From an uncultured Eubacteriales bacterium (GTDB lineage: Bacteria > Bacillota > Clostridia > Oscillospirales > Acutalibacteraceae), in contig UQEY01000006.1 in assembly GCA_900540235.1 (NCBI GenBank), positions 1-64,000 on the forward strand: a stretch of DNA of 64,000 bases, in the 5' to 3' direction. This document shows, in pieces, positions 43,721-52,227 of this stretch (position 1 is the first letter of the stretch; every line of letters begins with the position of its first letter). A program made the position numbers and the translations under genes. The notes under the pieces are model-generated. The model was not told the DNA's origin and did not search any database. It worked only from the letters and a program-made list of their open reading frames with translations.

Positions 43721-45478
43721 TTATACATCATCTTCACCTTGGAGTGCATCGTATCCCCTTTCACCGGTACGAACTTTAACAGCATCCTCAACATCATAAA
43801 TAAAGATTTTGCCGTCACCGATATTGCCGGTATAAAGAACATCTCGTGCAGTTTCAACTACTTTTTCAACAGGAACGGCTGAAACTACCATTTCAAGCTT
43901 CATCTTAGGGTTAAGGCTCATTTCTTCAATTTCGATACCACGATATTTTCTTATATGACCCTTTTGGGTACCGCAACCCATTACATTTGTAACGGTCATA
44001 CCCGTAACACCGATTGAATTCATAGCAGATTTAATATCTTCAAATTTTGCAGGGTTGAAAATCATAACAACCTTTGAAAGAGCCGGTGATTTTTTTGTAG
44101 TATAAGTTTCAACTTCTACTGCTTTTTCAACAGGTGCAAGCGGAGTTGCAGGAGCCGAAGTTTTAGGTGCAGATGCTTTAATTGACGAAGAAGTTGCAAA
44201 AGCCATAGCAGGCATAAAGTCGGCATATGCTGACGGAAGATTATGTTCTGTTGCGTCAAGACCCTTGATTTCTTCTTCTTCCGATACTCTAAGACCGTTA
44301 GTCTTTTTAATGATAAAGAATACGATTGTCATTGTAACTATTGTCCAAGCGGCTACACAAACAAGACCGAGAAGTTGCTTGCCGAGAAGCGAGAAACCGC
44401 CGCCGTAGAAAAGACCTTGGAAAGAATCGTTGCCGGGAACAGAAGTTGTTGCAAACAAACCTACGGCGATTGTGCCCCACATACCGTTTACGCAGTGAAC
44501 TGCAACAGCACCTACAGGGTCATCAACTTTAAGTTTGATATCGATAAATTCAACTGCTACTACAACAAGAATACCTGCAACAACGCCTATAATACAAGAA
44601 CCGAGTGCGTCAACAACATCACAGCCTGCAGTAACTGCTACAAGACCTGCAAGAGAAGCGTTAAGTGACATTGAAACATCAGGCTTGCCGTTCTTTATCC
44701 AAGTGAAAATCATAGTTACGCAAGTAGCGATAGCAGGAGCACAAGTTGTTGTTACAAAGATAGAAGCAAGCTGAGGTCCGCTTGTTGCCGCAGCACCGTT
44801 GAAACCGTACCAGCCAAACCAAAGAATAAATACACCGAGAGCACCGAGTGTAAGTGAATGACCCGGAATAGCCTTTGCTACCTTTTTGCCGGTCTTTTTA
44901 TCTTCAACATATTTACCGATACGAGGACCTACCATAATTGCACCGATAAATGCAGTAATACCGCCTACCATATGAATTGCGCAAGAACCTGCGAAATCGT
45001 GGAAACCGAGATTTGCAAGCCAACCGTTTGGATTCCATATCCAGCCGGCTTCAATAGGATAAACAACAGCCGAAATTACTGCCGAATAAATGCAATAGCT
45101 TGAAAACTTTGTACGCTCTGCCATAGAACCCGAAACGATTGTTGCCGCAGTTGCACAGAACACAAGGTTAAACACGAAGTTTGACCAGTCAAAATTTTGA
45201 TAATTTGTGAAAACGCCAAGGGTTGGCAAACCGCAAAAGCCGCCCAAAACTTCTTCACCCATCATAAGACCGAAACCGAGCAAAATAAACATCGGAGTAC
45301 CGATACAAAAATCCATAAGATTTTTCATAATAATATTGCCCGCATTTTTTGCTCTTGTAAAGCCCGTTTCCACCATAGCAAAACCGCATTGCATAAAGAA
45401 AACGAGTGCCGCACCGATTAAAAACCATATGCCGAACATTTCACTGTCGACTTTTTCAAGAATAGATGTTAAATCCAT
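43721..45478 (-). CDS. ammonium transporter fused to a PII (GlnK-like) domain
   Basis: 585 residues. Residues 1-410 are an Amt channel with about 11 membrane helices; the twin pore histidines lie in FAGSCAIHMVGG and AVAVHCVNGMWG. An Ala/Pro-rich linker (about 420-465) joins it to a complete PII signalling domain (about 468-585): KVVMIFNPAKFEDIKSAMNS, T-loop QKGHIRKYRGIEIEEM, B-loop TGNIGDGKIFIYDVEDAVKV. PII (GlnK) normally binds Amt as a separate protein to block it when nitrogen is plentiful; here sensor and channel are one chain. Sits between glnA and the glutamate synthase operon and behind an attenuator-like leader. Confidence 0.93.
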   Translation of the reverse strand: MDLTSILEKVDSEMFGIWFLIGAALVFFMQCGFAMVETGFTRAKNAGNIIMKNLMDFCIGTPMFILLGFGLMMGEEVLGGFCGLPTLGVFTNYQNFDWSNFVFNLVFCATAATIVSGSMAERTKFSSYCIYSAVISAVVYPIEAGWIWNPNGWLANLGFHDFAGSCAIHMVGGITAFIGAIMVGPRIGKYVEDKKTGKKVAKAIPGHSLTLGALGVFILWFGWYGFNGAAATSGPQLASIFVTTTCAPAIATCVTMIFTWIKNGKPDVSMSLNASLAGLVAVTAGCDVVDALGSCIIGVVAGILVVVAVEFIDIKLKVDDPVGAVAVHCVNGMWGTIAVGLFATTSVPGNDSFQGLFYGGGFSLLGKQLLGLVCVAAWTIVTMTIVFFIIKKTNGLRVSEEEEIKGLDATEHNLPSAYADFMPAMAFATSSSIKASAPKTSAPATPLAPVEKAVEVETYTTKKSPALSKVVMIFNPAKFEDIKSAMNSIGVTGMTVTNVMGCGTQKGHIRKYRGIEIEEMSLNPKMKLEMVVSAVPVEKVVETARDVLYTGNIGDGKIFIYDVEDAVKVRTGERGYDALQGEDDV

Positions 45479-45527
45479 ATATTCTTCCTCCTCAAATTAA
45501 AATAGTTTGTAATGAATAAAAAGAAAA

Positions 45528-45690
45528 TAAAAAAAGAGGCACGACAACACTAAGCTGTCGCACCCCATTGTGCTAAAAATATAAGCCAAACCGACGCCGA
45601 AAACGACATCGGCTTGGCAAACTGGCATAAATGCCATAAGAGAGGGCTCTTAATTGCCGATAAAGTGGCTAAACCACGCCGAATTTAATC
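45528..45690 (-). promoter_or_regulatory. structured leader with intrinsic terminator before the ammonium transporter gene
   Basis: Between the glnA stop and the transporter start the minus strand holds several hairpins (GTGGTTTAGCCAC, GGCATTTATGCC, and a longer one at about 45574-45620) and then a terminator: stem GGTGCGACAGC/GTTGTCGTGCC with loop TTAGT and a run of seven T (45528-45566). The terminator precedes the ribosome binding site, so it looks like an attenuator rather than a gene end. A 12-bp direct repeat (ATTTAATCTAAA) lies at 45683 and 45700. No clear promoter seen; read-through from glnA is possible. Confidence 0.6.
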
Positions 45691-45718
45691 TAAATCAATA
45701 TTTAATCTAAATTAACTA

Positions 45719-47071
45719 TTAATAGTTAACCATATATCTGTCGATTTCCCACTGAGAAACCTTAGTTCTGTATTCGTCCCATTCAGCTTTCTTACCTTCG
45801 GTATAAGCGTTGAATACATGGTCGCCGACTGTTTCCTTAACAAACGGGTCAGCTTCGGAAGCCTTAACTGCTTCTTCGAGTGAGCCAGGAAGGCAATCAA
45901 TACCGTTAGCGGCAAGTTCTTCGTCTGAAAGGTCAAATACATTGTAATCAACTGCAGGAGCAGGAGAAATCTTGTTTTTAATACCGTCAAGACCTGCTGC
46001 AAGGCAAAGAGCCATTTCAAGATATGGGTTGCAAGTTGGGTCAGGACAACGAAGTTCTACACGAGTGCCCATTCCTCTTGCTGCAGGAATACGAACAAGG
46101 CAAGAACGGTTAGATGCTGACCAAACAATATAAGTAGGAGCTTCATAACCCGGTACAAGTCTCTTATAAGAGTTAACTGTTGGGTTTGAATAAGCAGCGA
46201 TACCTTTAACATGCTTTAAAAGACCACCGATAAAGTAATGTGCTACTTCGCTGAGACCGTCTTCACTTTCAGGGTCATAGAAAGCGTTAACTGTTTTACC
46301 ATCTGCATTCTTTGTCATAAGTGACATATTGGTGTGCATACCTGAGCCGTTGATACCGTAGATTGGCTTTGGCATAAATGTTGCGTGAAGACCGTGCTTT
46401 GTAGCATAAGTCTTAACAACATGCTTGAATGTCATTACACGGTCGGCAGTTGTCATAACTTCGTCAAACTTGAAGTCGATTTCGTGCTGACCTTCTGCAA
46501 CCTCGTGGTGAGATGCTTCGATTGTATATCCCATTTCTTCAAGAGCAAGGCAAATATCACGACGGCAATTTTCACCGTGGTCGATTGGGTTAAGGTCAAA
46601 GTAACCGCCCTCATCACCTGTTGTGGTTGTCGGGTTGCCGTCCTCATCAAGTTTGAAAAGGAAGAATTCACATTCAGGACCTACATTAAAGCTGTAACCC
46701 ATTTCAGCTGCTTCGTCCATAACCTTTTGAAGTACATTTCTTGGGTCGCCGAGGAACGGTGTCTTGTTATCTGCACAATAAACAGAACAGATAAGACGGG
46801 CTGTCTGAGCGTTCTGATGCTTTCTCCAAGGGAAAATTGTCCATGTGTCATAATCAGGATGAAGGTACATATCACTTTCGTTAATTCTTACGAAACCGTC
46901 GATTGATGAACCGTCAAACATACATTCATTGTCAAGTGCTTTTTCAAGCTGAGAGCTTGTGATAGCAACATTCTTCATAATACCGAAAACATCGGTAAAC
47001 TGAAGTCTGATAAACTCAACGCCGTTTTCCTGAGCACTTTTAAGGATGTCTTCTTTTGTGTACTTACTCAT
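45719..47071 (-). CDS. glnA: glutamine synthetase, type I (GSI-alpha)
   Basis: Makes glutamine from glutamate, ammonia and ATP; dodecameric cytoplasmic enzyme. 450 residues, the length of the Firmicutes GSI-alpha class without the adenylylation loop. Motifs: FDGSSIDGF, GPECEFFLF, HHEVAEGQHEIDFKF, NGSGMHTNMSL (ATP site), IPAARGMGTRVELRCPDPTC. AGAGGAG lies 8 nt before the ATG. It heads the nitrogen island and is preceded by a promoter and an attenuator-like hairpin. Confidence 0.97.
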   Translation of the reverse strand: MSKYTKEDILKSAQENGVEFIRLQFTDVFGIMKNVAITSSQLEKALDNECMFDGSSIDGFVRINESDMYLHPDYDTWTIFPWRKHQNAQTARLICSVYCADNKTPFLGDPRNVLQKVMDEAAEMGYSFNVGPECEFFLFKLDEDGNPTTTTGDEGGYFDLNPIDHGENCRRDICLALEEMGYTIEASHHEVAEGQHEIDFKFDEVMTTADRVMTFKHVVKTYATKHGLHATFMPKPIYGINGSGMHTNMSLMTKNADGKTVNAFYDPESEDGLSEVAHYFIGGLLKHVKGIAAYSNPTVNSYKRLVPGYEAPTYIVWSASNRSCLVRIPAARGMGTRVELRCPDPTCNPYLEMALCLAAGLDGIKNKISPAPAVDYNVFDLSDEELAANGIDCLPGSLEEAVKASEADPFVKETVGDHVFNAYTEGKKAEWDEYRTKVSQWEIDRYMVNY

Positions 47072-47104
47072 AGTAAATACTCCTCTCTTGAAATAATTTT
47101 TGAA

Positions 47105-47143
47105 ATAAAAAAAGGCGCTCCGACATCTAATCGGAACGCCTTT
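47105..47143 (-). promoter_or_regulatory. attenuator-like terminator in the glnA leader
   Basis: Minus-strand stem AGGCGTTCCGA/TCGGAGCGCCT with loop TTAGATG and a run of seven T, lying between the glnA promoter and its ribosome binding site, only about 20 nt after the expected transcription start. Confidence 0.75.
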
Positions 47144-47160
47144 GTTCTTACTACACCATC

Positions 47161-47189
47161 ATTATATCGGCTGCAAGCGAGATTGTCAA
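47161..47189 (-). promoter_or_regulatory. sigma-A promoter of glnA
   Basis: TTGACA (47184-47189), 17-nt spacer, TATAAT (47161-47166); both hexamers perfect. A 12-bp inverted repeat, ATTTTTGTCAAT (47201-47212) and ATTGACAAAAAT (47255-47266), lies just upstream. Confidence 0.85.
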
Positions 47190-47282
47190 CGATTTTATGC
47201 ATTTTTGTCAATTTACAGTGTGAGCAACCAATCACGCTGAAAATTTTTGGTAAGATTGACAAAAATCGATTTAACAACAAAG

Positions 47283-47336
47283 AGGCTAACAATGTTAGCC
47301 CCTACACAACAATGTTAGCCCCTATGACATTAAGAA
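47283..47336. repeat. GTAGGGG-type repeat with duplicated AACAATGTTAGCCCCTA unit
   Basis: GGCTAACAATGTTAGCC forms a palindrome and AACAATGTTAGCCCCTA is present twice in tandem. Belongs loosely with the other CCCCTAC-ended repeats. Confidence 0.5.
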
Positions 47337-47337
47337 T

Positions 47338-47366
47338 AAGAAAAGGCAGGAGTAAGCCCCTGCCCT
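47338..47366 (-). terminator. terminator after the CapA-like gene
   Basis: Minus-strand stem GGCAGGGGC-TTA-CTCCTGCC followed by TTTTC. Confidence 0.6.
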
Positions 47367-47381
47367 ACATAAATCTATTAT

Positions 47382-48584
47382 TTATTTTGACATATCCAAA
47401 TACTTTTCATCAATAACTTTATTTACAAGTTTATTATAGTATTCAGGTGTGCCGCCCGACTGCGAATTCGATGCGGCAAGTTCATCGGTATAATCGGCAA
47501 GCTTATAAACATCGAATTTGAATTTGTCATCATCTTCCCTGCTGTAATGAGTAACTATAGGAATAAATTTACCGTTAATGGTAATTTTGCCGTCTTTCTT
47601 TTCAATATCAACACTTGCAATACCGCCGCAAAGCTGGTCAATCTCAATTTGGTGAGAAATAAAGTTACCCAGTGAATAGTAAACAAGCATCTTGTGACCG
47701 TCGTCGTTTGTAACTTCCTTGACCGGCTGAATAACATGAGGGTGGCAGCCGATAACAAGGTCTACGCCGAGTGAACTGAAAAGGTCGGTATATTTTTTTT
47801 GATAATCGGAAATATCAAAGCTGTTTTCAGTGCCCCAATGAGGGAATACAATAACAACATCTGCGTTTGCCCTTGCTTCTTTAATGTCTTTTGTAACTTT
47901 ATCCTTATTCATCATATTAACTATCCAAGGCTTATCCGACGGCAAATCAATACCGTTTGTGCCGTAAGTATAGTTAAGAAGCGCAAAAGTAATATTATTT
48001 TTCACATAATATTTAATTGTATTATAGCTCTTTTCATCCTCGTTAATGCCAAGATAAACAATATCTTTTTGCTTTTTGAAATATTCAATTTCATTCATTA
48101 TGCCCTGAGAGCCTTTATCCATAATATGGTTATTGGCACAATTAAAGATATTAAAGCCTGCTTTTATTGCAGCGTCTCCGACTTCCTGCGGTGAGTTAAA
48201 CACGGGATAACCGGTGTATTCAAAATCACTGCCGCCGAGAACGGTTTCCTGGTCAATAACTGCCATATCGTATTTTTGAATAACAGGGGAAATATTTTGA
48301 TAAAGGCAAGTATAATCATAAGTGCCGTCACTCTGTTTTCCCGCCTCAATCAGAGTATTATGAATAAGATTATCGCCGACGGCGCAAAGAGTAACCTTGC
48401 CGTTTGTGTCCTGACTTGTTTGAACGGTAGTTTCCTCATTAACGGCAGAAACAGCGGTAGATGCGGTAGGGTTTTTAGCGTCCTCACCTTTTGTTAAATG
48501 ACCGCTGACTGCAAGAAAAATCAAAACGAATATCGCAACAGCAATAGGAATAAGTATTAAAGGGTTAAATTTTTTTTCAGCCAT
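47382..48584 (-). CDS. CapA/PgsA family protein, membrane-anchored
   Basis: 400 residues: one N-terminal membrane helix (about 7-26), a Thr-rich spacer, then a CapA-family metallophosphoesterase-like domain. Motifs: LCAVGDNLIHNTL, VIDQETVLGG, NIFNCANNHIMDKGSQG, VIVFPHWGTEN, VIGCHPHVIQPV, YYSLGNFISHQ. CapA proteins are known from poly-gamma-glutamate capsule systems, but no capBC genes are nearby, so a capsule role is not supported here. GAGGTGA precedes the ATG. Own promoter and terminator. Confidence 0.88.
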   Translation of the reverse strand: MAEKKFNPLILIPIAVAIFVLIFLAVSGHLTKGEDAKNPTASTAVSAVNEETTVQTSQDTNGKVTLCAVGDNLIHNTLIEAGKQSDGTYDYTCLYQNISPVIQKYDMAVIDQETVLGGSDFEYTGYPVFNSPQEVGDAAIKAGFNIFNCANNHIMDKGSQGIMNEIEYFKKQKDIVYLGINEDEKSYNTIKYYVKNNITFALLNYTYGTNGIDLPSDKPWIVNMMNKDKVTKDIKEARANADVVIVFPHWGTENSFDISDYQKKYTDLFSSLGVDLVIGCHPHVIQPVKEVTNDDGHKMLVYYSLGNFISHQIEIDQLCGGIASVDIEKKDGKITINGKFIPIVTHYSREDDDKFKFDVYKLADYTDELAASNSQSGGTPEYYNKLVNKVIDEKYLDMSK

Positions 48585-48612
48585 ATTTTCACCTCATAAA
48601 AATTTTCAATTT

Positions 48613-48641
48613 ATTATATCATAAAGAAAATAGTAACACAA
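48613..48641 (-). promoter_or_regulatory. sigma-A promoter of the CapA-like gene
   Basis: TTGTGT (48636-48641), 17-nt spacer, TATAAT (48613-48618), minus strand. Confidence 0.6.
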
Positions 48642-48660
48642 TATAAATTTAGGTGGTTAA

Positions 48661-49662
48661 ATGAACAGCATAATTATATACATATTATTTGTTATAGGTC
48701 TTGTCCTTATAATAAAAGGCGGAGATATGTTTGTTGACAGTGCGTCAAAAATAGCCGAAATGATGAAAGTGCCGAAATTTATAATCGGTGCCACTATTGT
48801 ATCTGTTGCCACAACTCTGCCTGAAATGACAGTAAGCATTCAGGCAACGCTCGACAAAAATGTTGATATGGCAACGGGAAATGCCATAGGTTCCGTTACG
48901 GCAAACACTGCTTTAATACTCGGTTTATTCATAACATTTATGCCGTTTGAAATAAAAAGAAAAGAATTTTCATTTAAAGGCATTGCCATGATATCGGCTA
49001 TAGTTTCGCTTATAATCGGCTGTGTTATCACAAGTAAAAAAGCACTCACATTTAAAGGCGAAGAAAACGAGTATTACTTTTTATCTGCGCTCGGTGTTAC
49101 GCTTCTTATAATAGTATTTACATTCTTCTTTTTTGAAAACATAAAATCTATGAAAGAAAAAAGTAATGAAAATGAAAGAAGTGAAAAAAGAGAAAAGAGC
49201 GAAAAAACAAAATGTTTTTTTATATTTATTATAGGTGCAATATCAATAGTGGTCGGTGCAAAAATGCTCGTTACTTACGGCACTGAAATTGCGCTGAGTC
49301 TAAATATTTCGCAAAGAGTTATAAGCGTTATTGCAGTAGCAATAGGCACTTCACTTCCCGAACTTGCAACGGCAATTACGGCACTCAAAAAGAAATCGGG
49401 CAGTTTATCGGCAGGCAACATTCTCGGTGCAAACATAATTGATTTAACTTTGATTTTGCCGATATGCTCCATTATATCAATTATTAACGGCACAGGCGAG
49501 CTTGCAATATCGGTTTCAAGCGTTATGTTTGATATTATGGTTTGCTTGGGTGTAATAATTATTGCTGTTGTACCGACAATAATCAGCCAAAAATTTCACA
49601 GATGGCAAGGCATTTTACTTCTTTTGAGTTACGGCATTTATGTTTATTTTGTTGTAAAATAA
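48661..49662 (+). CDS. calcium/sodium antiporter (CaCA family, YrbG-like)
   Basis: 333 residues with about ten membrane helices and the two alpha-repeats of CaCA exchangers: VATTLPEMTVSIQATLD with NAIGSVTANTALILG, and AIGTSLPELATAITALKK with NILGANIIDLTLILP. A charged cytoplasmic loop (KEKSNENERSEKREKSEK) separates the halves. Predicted to export Ca2+ in exchange for Na+. AGGTGG precedes the ATG. Confidence 0.92.
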   Translation: MNSIIIYILFVIGLVLIIKGGDMFVDSASKIAEMMKVPKFIIGATIVSVATTLPEMTVSIQATLDKNVDMATGNAIGSVTANTALILGLFITFMPFEIKRKEFSFKGIAMISAIVSLIIGCVITSKKALTFKGEENEYYFLSALGVTLLIIVFTFFFFENIKSMKEKSNENERSEKREKSEKTKCFFIFIIGAISIVVGAKMLVTYGTEIALSLNISQRVISVIAVAIGTSLPELATAITALKKKSGSLSAGNILGANIIDLTLILPICSIISIINGTGELAISVSSVMFDIMVCLGVIIIAVVPTIISQKFHRWQGILLLLSYGIYVYFVVK

Positions 49663-49680
49663 AATTTTTTCGGTTATAAT
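49652..49680 (+). promoter_or_regulatory. sigma-A promoter of the LysR gene
   Basis: TTGTAA (49652-49657), 17-nt spacer, TATAAT (49675-49680), overlapping the antiporter stop. Confidence 0.6.
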
Positions 49681-49708
49681 TAAAGCAGTAAAAACTGCGA
49701 GGTGCAAT

Positions 49709-50608
49709 ATGACGCTACAACAATTAAAATACTTGGTCACGGTTGCCGAATGTAAAAATATAAGCGAAGCTGCCGAAAAACTATATATATCTCAGCCGAG
49801 TTTGAGTGCGGCAATTCATAATCTTGAAGAAGAAATGGGCGTTACTGCTTTTGCAAGGTCAAACAAAGGTGTTAGCGTTACAAGAGAAGGTGAAGAACTC
49901 CTCTCCTTTGCAAGAAATCTCCTTGAGCAAGCCGACATTATGAAAGAAAGATTTTGCAAGGATACAAAGCGAGAGCCTAAATTTTGTGTATCATGCCAGC
50001 ACTATTCTTTCGCTGTAAATGCTTTTGTTGATGTGGTCAACAAATTTGACGCCGACAAGTACAGTTTTATTCTTCGTGAAACGCAGACGGGTGAAATAAT
50101 TGACGATGTTGCAAACGGCAACAGTGAGCTTGGCATTCTTTATTTATCAAAGCAAAACGAAGAGGTACTTACAAAACTTTTCAAAAAAAATGATTTGGTT
50201 TTTGAAGAAATATTTGAAGCGTCACCGCATATATTTATCAGCAAAAATCATCCGCTTGCAAATAAAGATATCGTTACCCTCGATGAATTAAAACCTTATC
50301 CTTATTTGGTTTACGAACAGGGAGAGCGTAATTCATTTTATTTCAGCGAAGAATTTTTGAGCGTACTCGATATGCCTAAAAACATTCAAGTCCGTGACAG
50401 AGCAACTCTTTTCAACCTTGCAATCGGTTTAAACGGCTTTACCGTAAGCTCCGGTGTTATTGACAAGGAACTCAACGGTGAAGATATCATTTCAAAAGAG
50501 CTTGATATGGATGTCACTATGCACATAGGTTTGATTAAAAAGAAAAACATTATGCTTTCAAGGTATGCAAATTCATATATTGTTGCTTTGAAAAAGAATG
50601 TGAAATAA
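49709..50608 (+). CDS. LysR-family transcriptional regulator
   Basis: 299 residues. N-terminal winged HTH MTLQQLKYLVTVAECKNISE ... SQPSLSAAIHNLEEEMGVT, then a linker helix and a periplasmic-binding-like effector domain. It is followed by a terminator and then, on the same strand, by the YxjG-like methyltransferase gene with its own promoter; LysR proteins often act on a neighbour, and both the antiporter and the methyltransferase are candidates. Effector unknown. Confidence 0.92.
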   Translation: MTLQQLKYLVTVAECKNISEAAEKLYISQPSLSAAIHNLEEEMGVTAFARSNKGVSVTREGEELLSFARNLLEQADIMKERFCKDTKREPKFCVSCQHYSFAVNAFVDVVNKFDADKYSFILRETQTGEIIDDVANGNSELGILYLSKQNEEVLTKLFKKNDLVFEEIFEASPHIFISKNHPLANKDIVTLDELKPYPYLVYEQGERNSFYFSEEFLSVLDMPKNIQVRDRATLFNLAIGLNGFTVSSGVIDKELNGEDIISKELDMDVTMHIGLIKKKNIMLSRYANSYIVALKKNVK

Positions 50609-50639
50609 ACAAACAAATAATCTAATAAAAAAGATTATT

Positions 50640-50665
50640 GTAGGGGTCGGCGTCCTCGACGACCC
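50640..50665. repeat. short palindromic repeat, family 1
   Basis: GTAGGGGTCGGCGTCCTCGA core; inverted copy at 55319-55345 and close copies at 34803 and 52113. Confidence 0.65.
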
Positions 50666-50668
50666 GAC

Positions 50669-50700
50669 AAAGTCTCCCTTTACACAAGGGAGACTTTTTT
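50669..50700 (+). terminator. terminator after the LysR gene
   Basis: Stem AAGTCTCCCTT/AAGGGAGACTT with loop TACAC and a T-run. Confidence 0.88.
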
Positions 50701-50767
50701 ATCAATCGCCCGTTTATTTTTAATCTATTATAGTTTCAATCTATATCAAACTTCGCTTTTAATGTAT

Positions 50768-50796
50768 TTTACTAAATATTTTTTATGTGATAAACT
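50768..50796 (+). promoter_or_regulatory. sigma-A promoter of the YxjG-like gene
   Basis: TTTACT (50768-50773), 17-nt spacer, TAAACT (50791-50796). No S-box or other riboswitch is seen in the short leader. Confidence 0.55.
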
Positions 50797-50828
50797 GTAA
50801 TCATCAAACACAGGAGGATATTTTTATT

Positions 50829-51935
50829 ATGAGTACATTAAAAACACCGTTTAGATATGATTTTGTAGGAAGCTTTTTAAGACCGCAGGCATTGAAAGAT
50901 GCTAAGGCAAAGTTTGGCAAAGGCGAAATCGGTCAAAAAGAATACGACAAAATCGTAAATGACGAAATCACAAAATTGGTAACAAAGCAAAAAGAACTCG
51001 GATTTCACGCAATTACCGACGGTGAATTCAGAAGAACATTCTGGCACCTTGATTTTATGTGGGGTTTTGACGGAGTTGAGCACAAAGCTACAGGCGGCGG
51101 AGTTCCTTTCAACGGTGAAATTGCCGTTCTTGACGACACATATTTGGTAGGTAAAATCAAAGCAACGGCTCACCCATTCGTTGAATATTTCAAATTTTTA
51201 AAACAATTTGAAGATGAAAACACTGTTGCAAAATATACTATACCTGCACCGGCTCAAACTCTTTTGCAGTTCATCGTGCCAAATAATATTGAAAGCACAA
51301 GAAAGTTTTACAAAACAGACGATGAACTTATAGACGACCTTGCAAAGGCATATCAGGATGTAATCAAGCAATTTTACGACGCCGGATGTCGCAATCTTCA
51401 GCTTGACGACTGTTCTTGGGGTTCTGCTCTTACAGAGGACGGCACAGATGTTTTCGGCATCACGGCAGAACAGTTTAAGAGTGAACTTCTTAAAGTCAAC
51501 AACCTTGCGATAGAAAACAAGCCTGAGGATATGGTTATCACTTCTCACATTTGCCGTGGAAATTATCATTCAACCTTCTTCTCAAGCGGCGCCTACGACC
51601 CTGTTGCAGATTATGTTTTTGCAAGAGAAAATGTTGACGCTCTTCTCTTGGAATATGATGACGAACGCTCAGGAAACTTTGAAGCACTCAAAAAGGTTTC
51701 GCCTGATAAAAAAGTAGTATTAGGCTTAATCACGACAAAATCTCCAAAACTTGAAAATAAAGACGAGATTATCGCAAGAATTAAAGAAGCAAGCCAATAT
51801 GTACCGCTTGACAGACTTTGCCTCAGCCCTCAGTGCGGCTTTGCTTCCTGCGAAATCGGTAATAAGCTTACCGAAGAAGAACAGTGGGCAAAACTCAAAC
51901 TTGTTAAGGAAATAGCAGAAGAAGTTTGGGGATAA
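50829..51935 (+). CDS. MetE C-terminal-domain-like methyltransferase (YxjG/YxjH family)
   Basis: 368 residues, cytoplasmic, a (beta/alpha)8 barrel related to the catalytic half of cobalamin-independent methionine synthase. Candidate zinc ligands in the order His, Cys, Glu, Cys: TSHICRGN, LLLEYDDER, LSPQCGFAS. The N-terminal half of MetE is absent, as in B. subtilis YxjG/YxjH. It may transfer a methyl group to homocysteine or a related thiol; the donor is unknown. ATG at 50829 follows AGGAGG by 11 nt. Confidence 0.85.
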   Translation: MSTLKTPFRYDFVGSFLRPQALKDAKAKFGKGEIGQKEYDKIVNDEITKLVTKQKELGFHAITDGEFRRTFWHLDFMWGFDGVEHKATGGGVPFNGEIAVLDDTYLVGKIKATAHPFVEYFKFLKQFEDENTVAKYTIPAPAQTLLQFIVPNNIESTRKFYKTDDELIDDLAKAYQDVIKQFYDAGCRNLQLDDCSWGSALTEDGTDVFGITAEQFKSELLKVNNLAIENKPEDMVITSHICRGNYHSTFFSSGAYDPVADYVFARENVDALLLEYDDERSGNFEALKKVSPDKKVVLGLITTKSPKLENKDEIIARIKEASQYVPLDRLCLSPQCGFASCEIGNKLTEEEQWAKLKLVKEIAEEVWG

Positions 51936-51952
51936 TTTTGTCACATTATAAA

Positions 51953-51975
51953 GGCGACCACAGGTCGCCCCTACG
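51953..51975. repeat. short palindromic repeat, family 1 (inverted copy)
   Basis: Perfect hairpin GGCGACC-ACA-GGTCGCC followed by CCTAC; matches the element at 11741. The rest of the 292-nt gap 51936-52227 holds another hairpin-rich stretch (51983-52020), a second repeat and a promoter; no gene seen. Confidence 0.6.
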
Positions 51976-52112
51976 ATAGTCTGTATTCGGGGACCCCGGA
52001 AAGCGTAAGCTTTTTGGGGAAGAGGAGAAAGGAATGAAGTGTTTACTATAAATTTTTCAAGAATAATTGCTTATGAAAAAATTTATTCAAACACGGAATT
52101 TCTTTCGACGAT

Positions 52113-52134
52113 GTAGGGGTCGGCGTCCCCGACA
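52113..52134. repeat. short palindromic repeat, family 1
   Basis: GTAGGGGTCGGCGTCCCCGA core. Confidence 0.6.
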
Positions 52135-52166
52135 GTATCCGTTTTCTTAACACGCATAAACCTATA

Positions 52167-52195
52167 TTTACTTTAACTCTGATGTATAGTATAAT
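52167..52195 (+). promoter_or_regulatory. sigma-A promoter of the small membrane protein gene
   Basis: TTTACT (52167-52172), 17-nt spacer, TATAAT (52190-52195). Confidence 0.7.
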
Positions 52196-52227
52196 AAAAA
52201 GTACAAAGTATGTTAGGAGAAATAATT

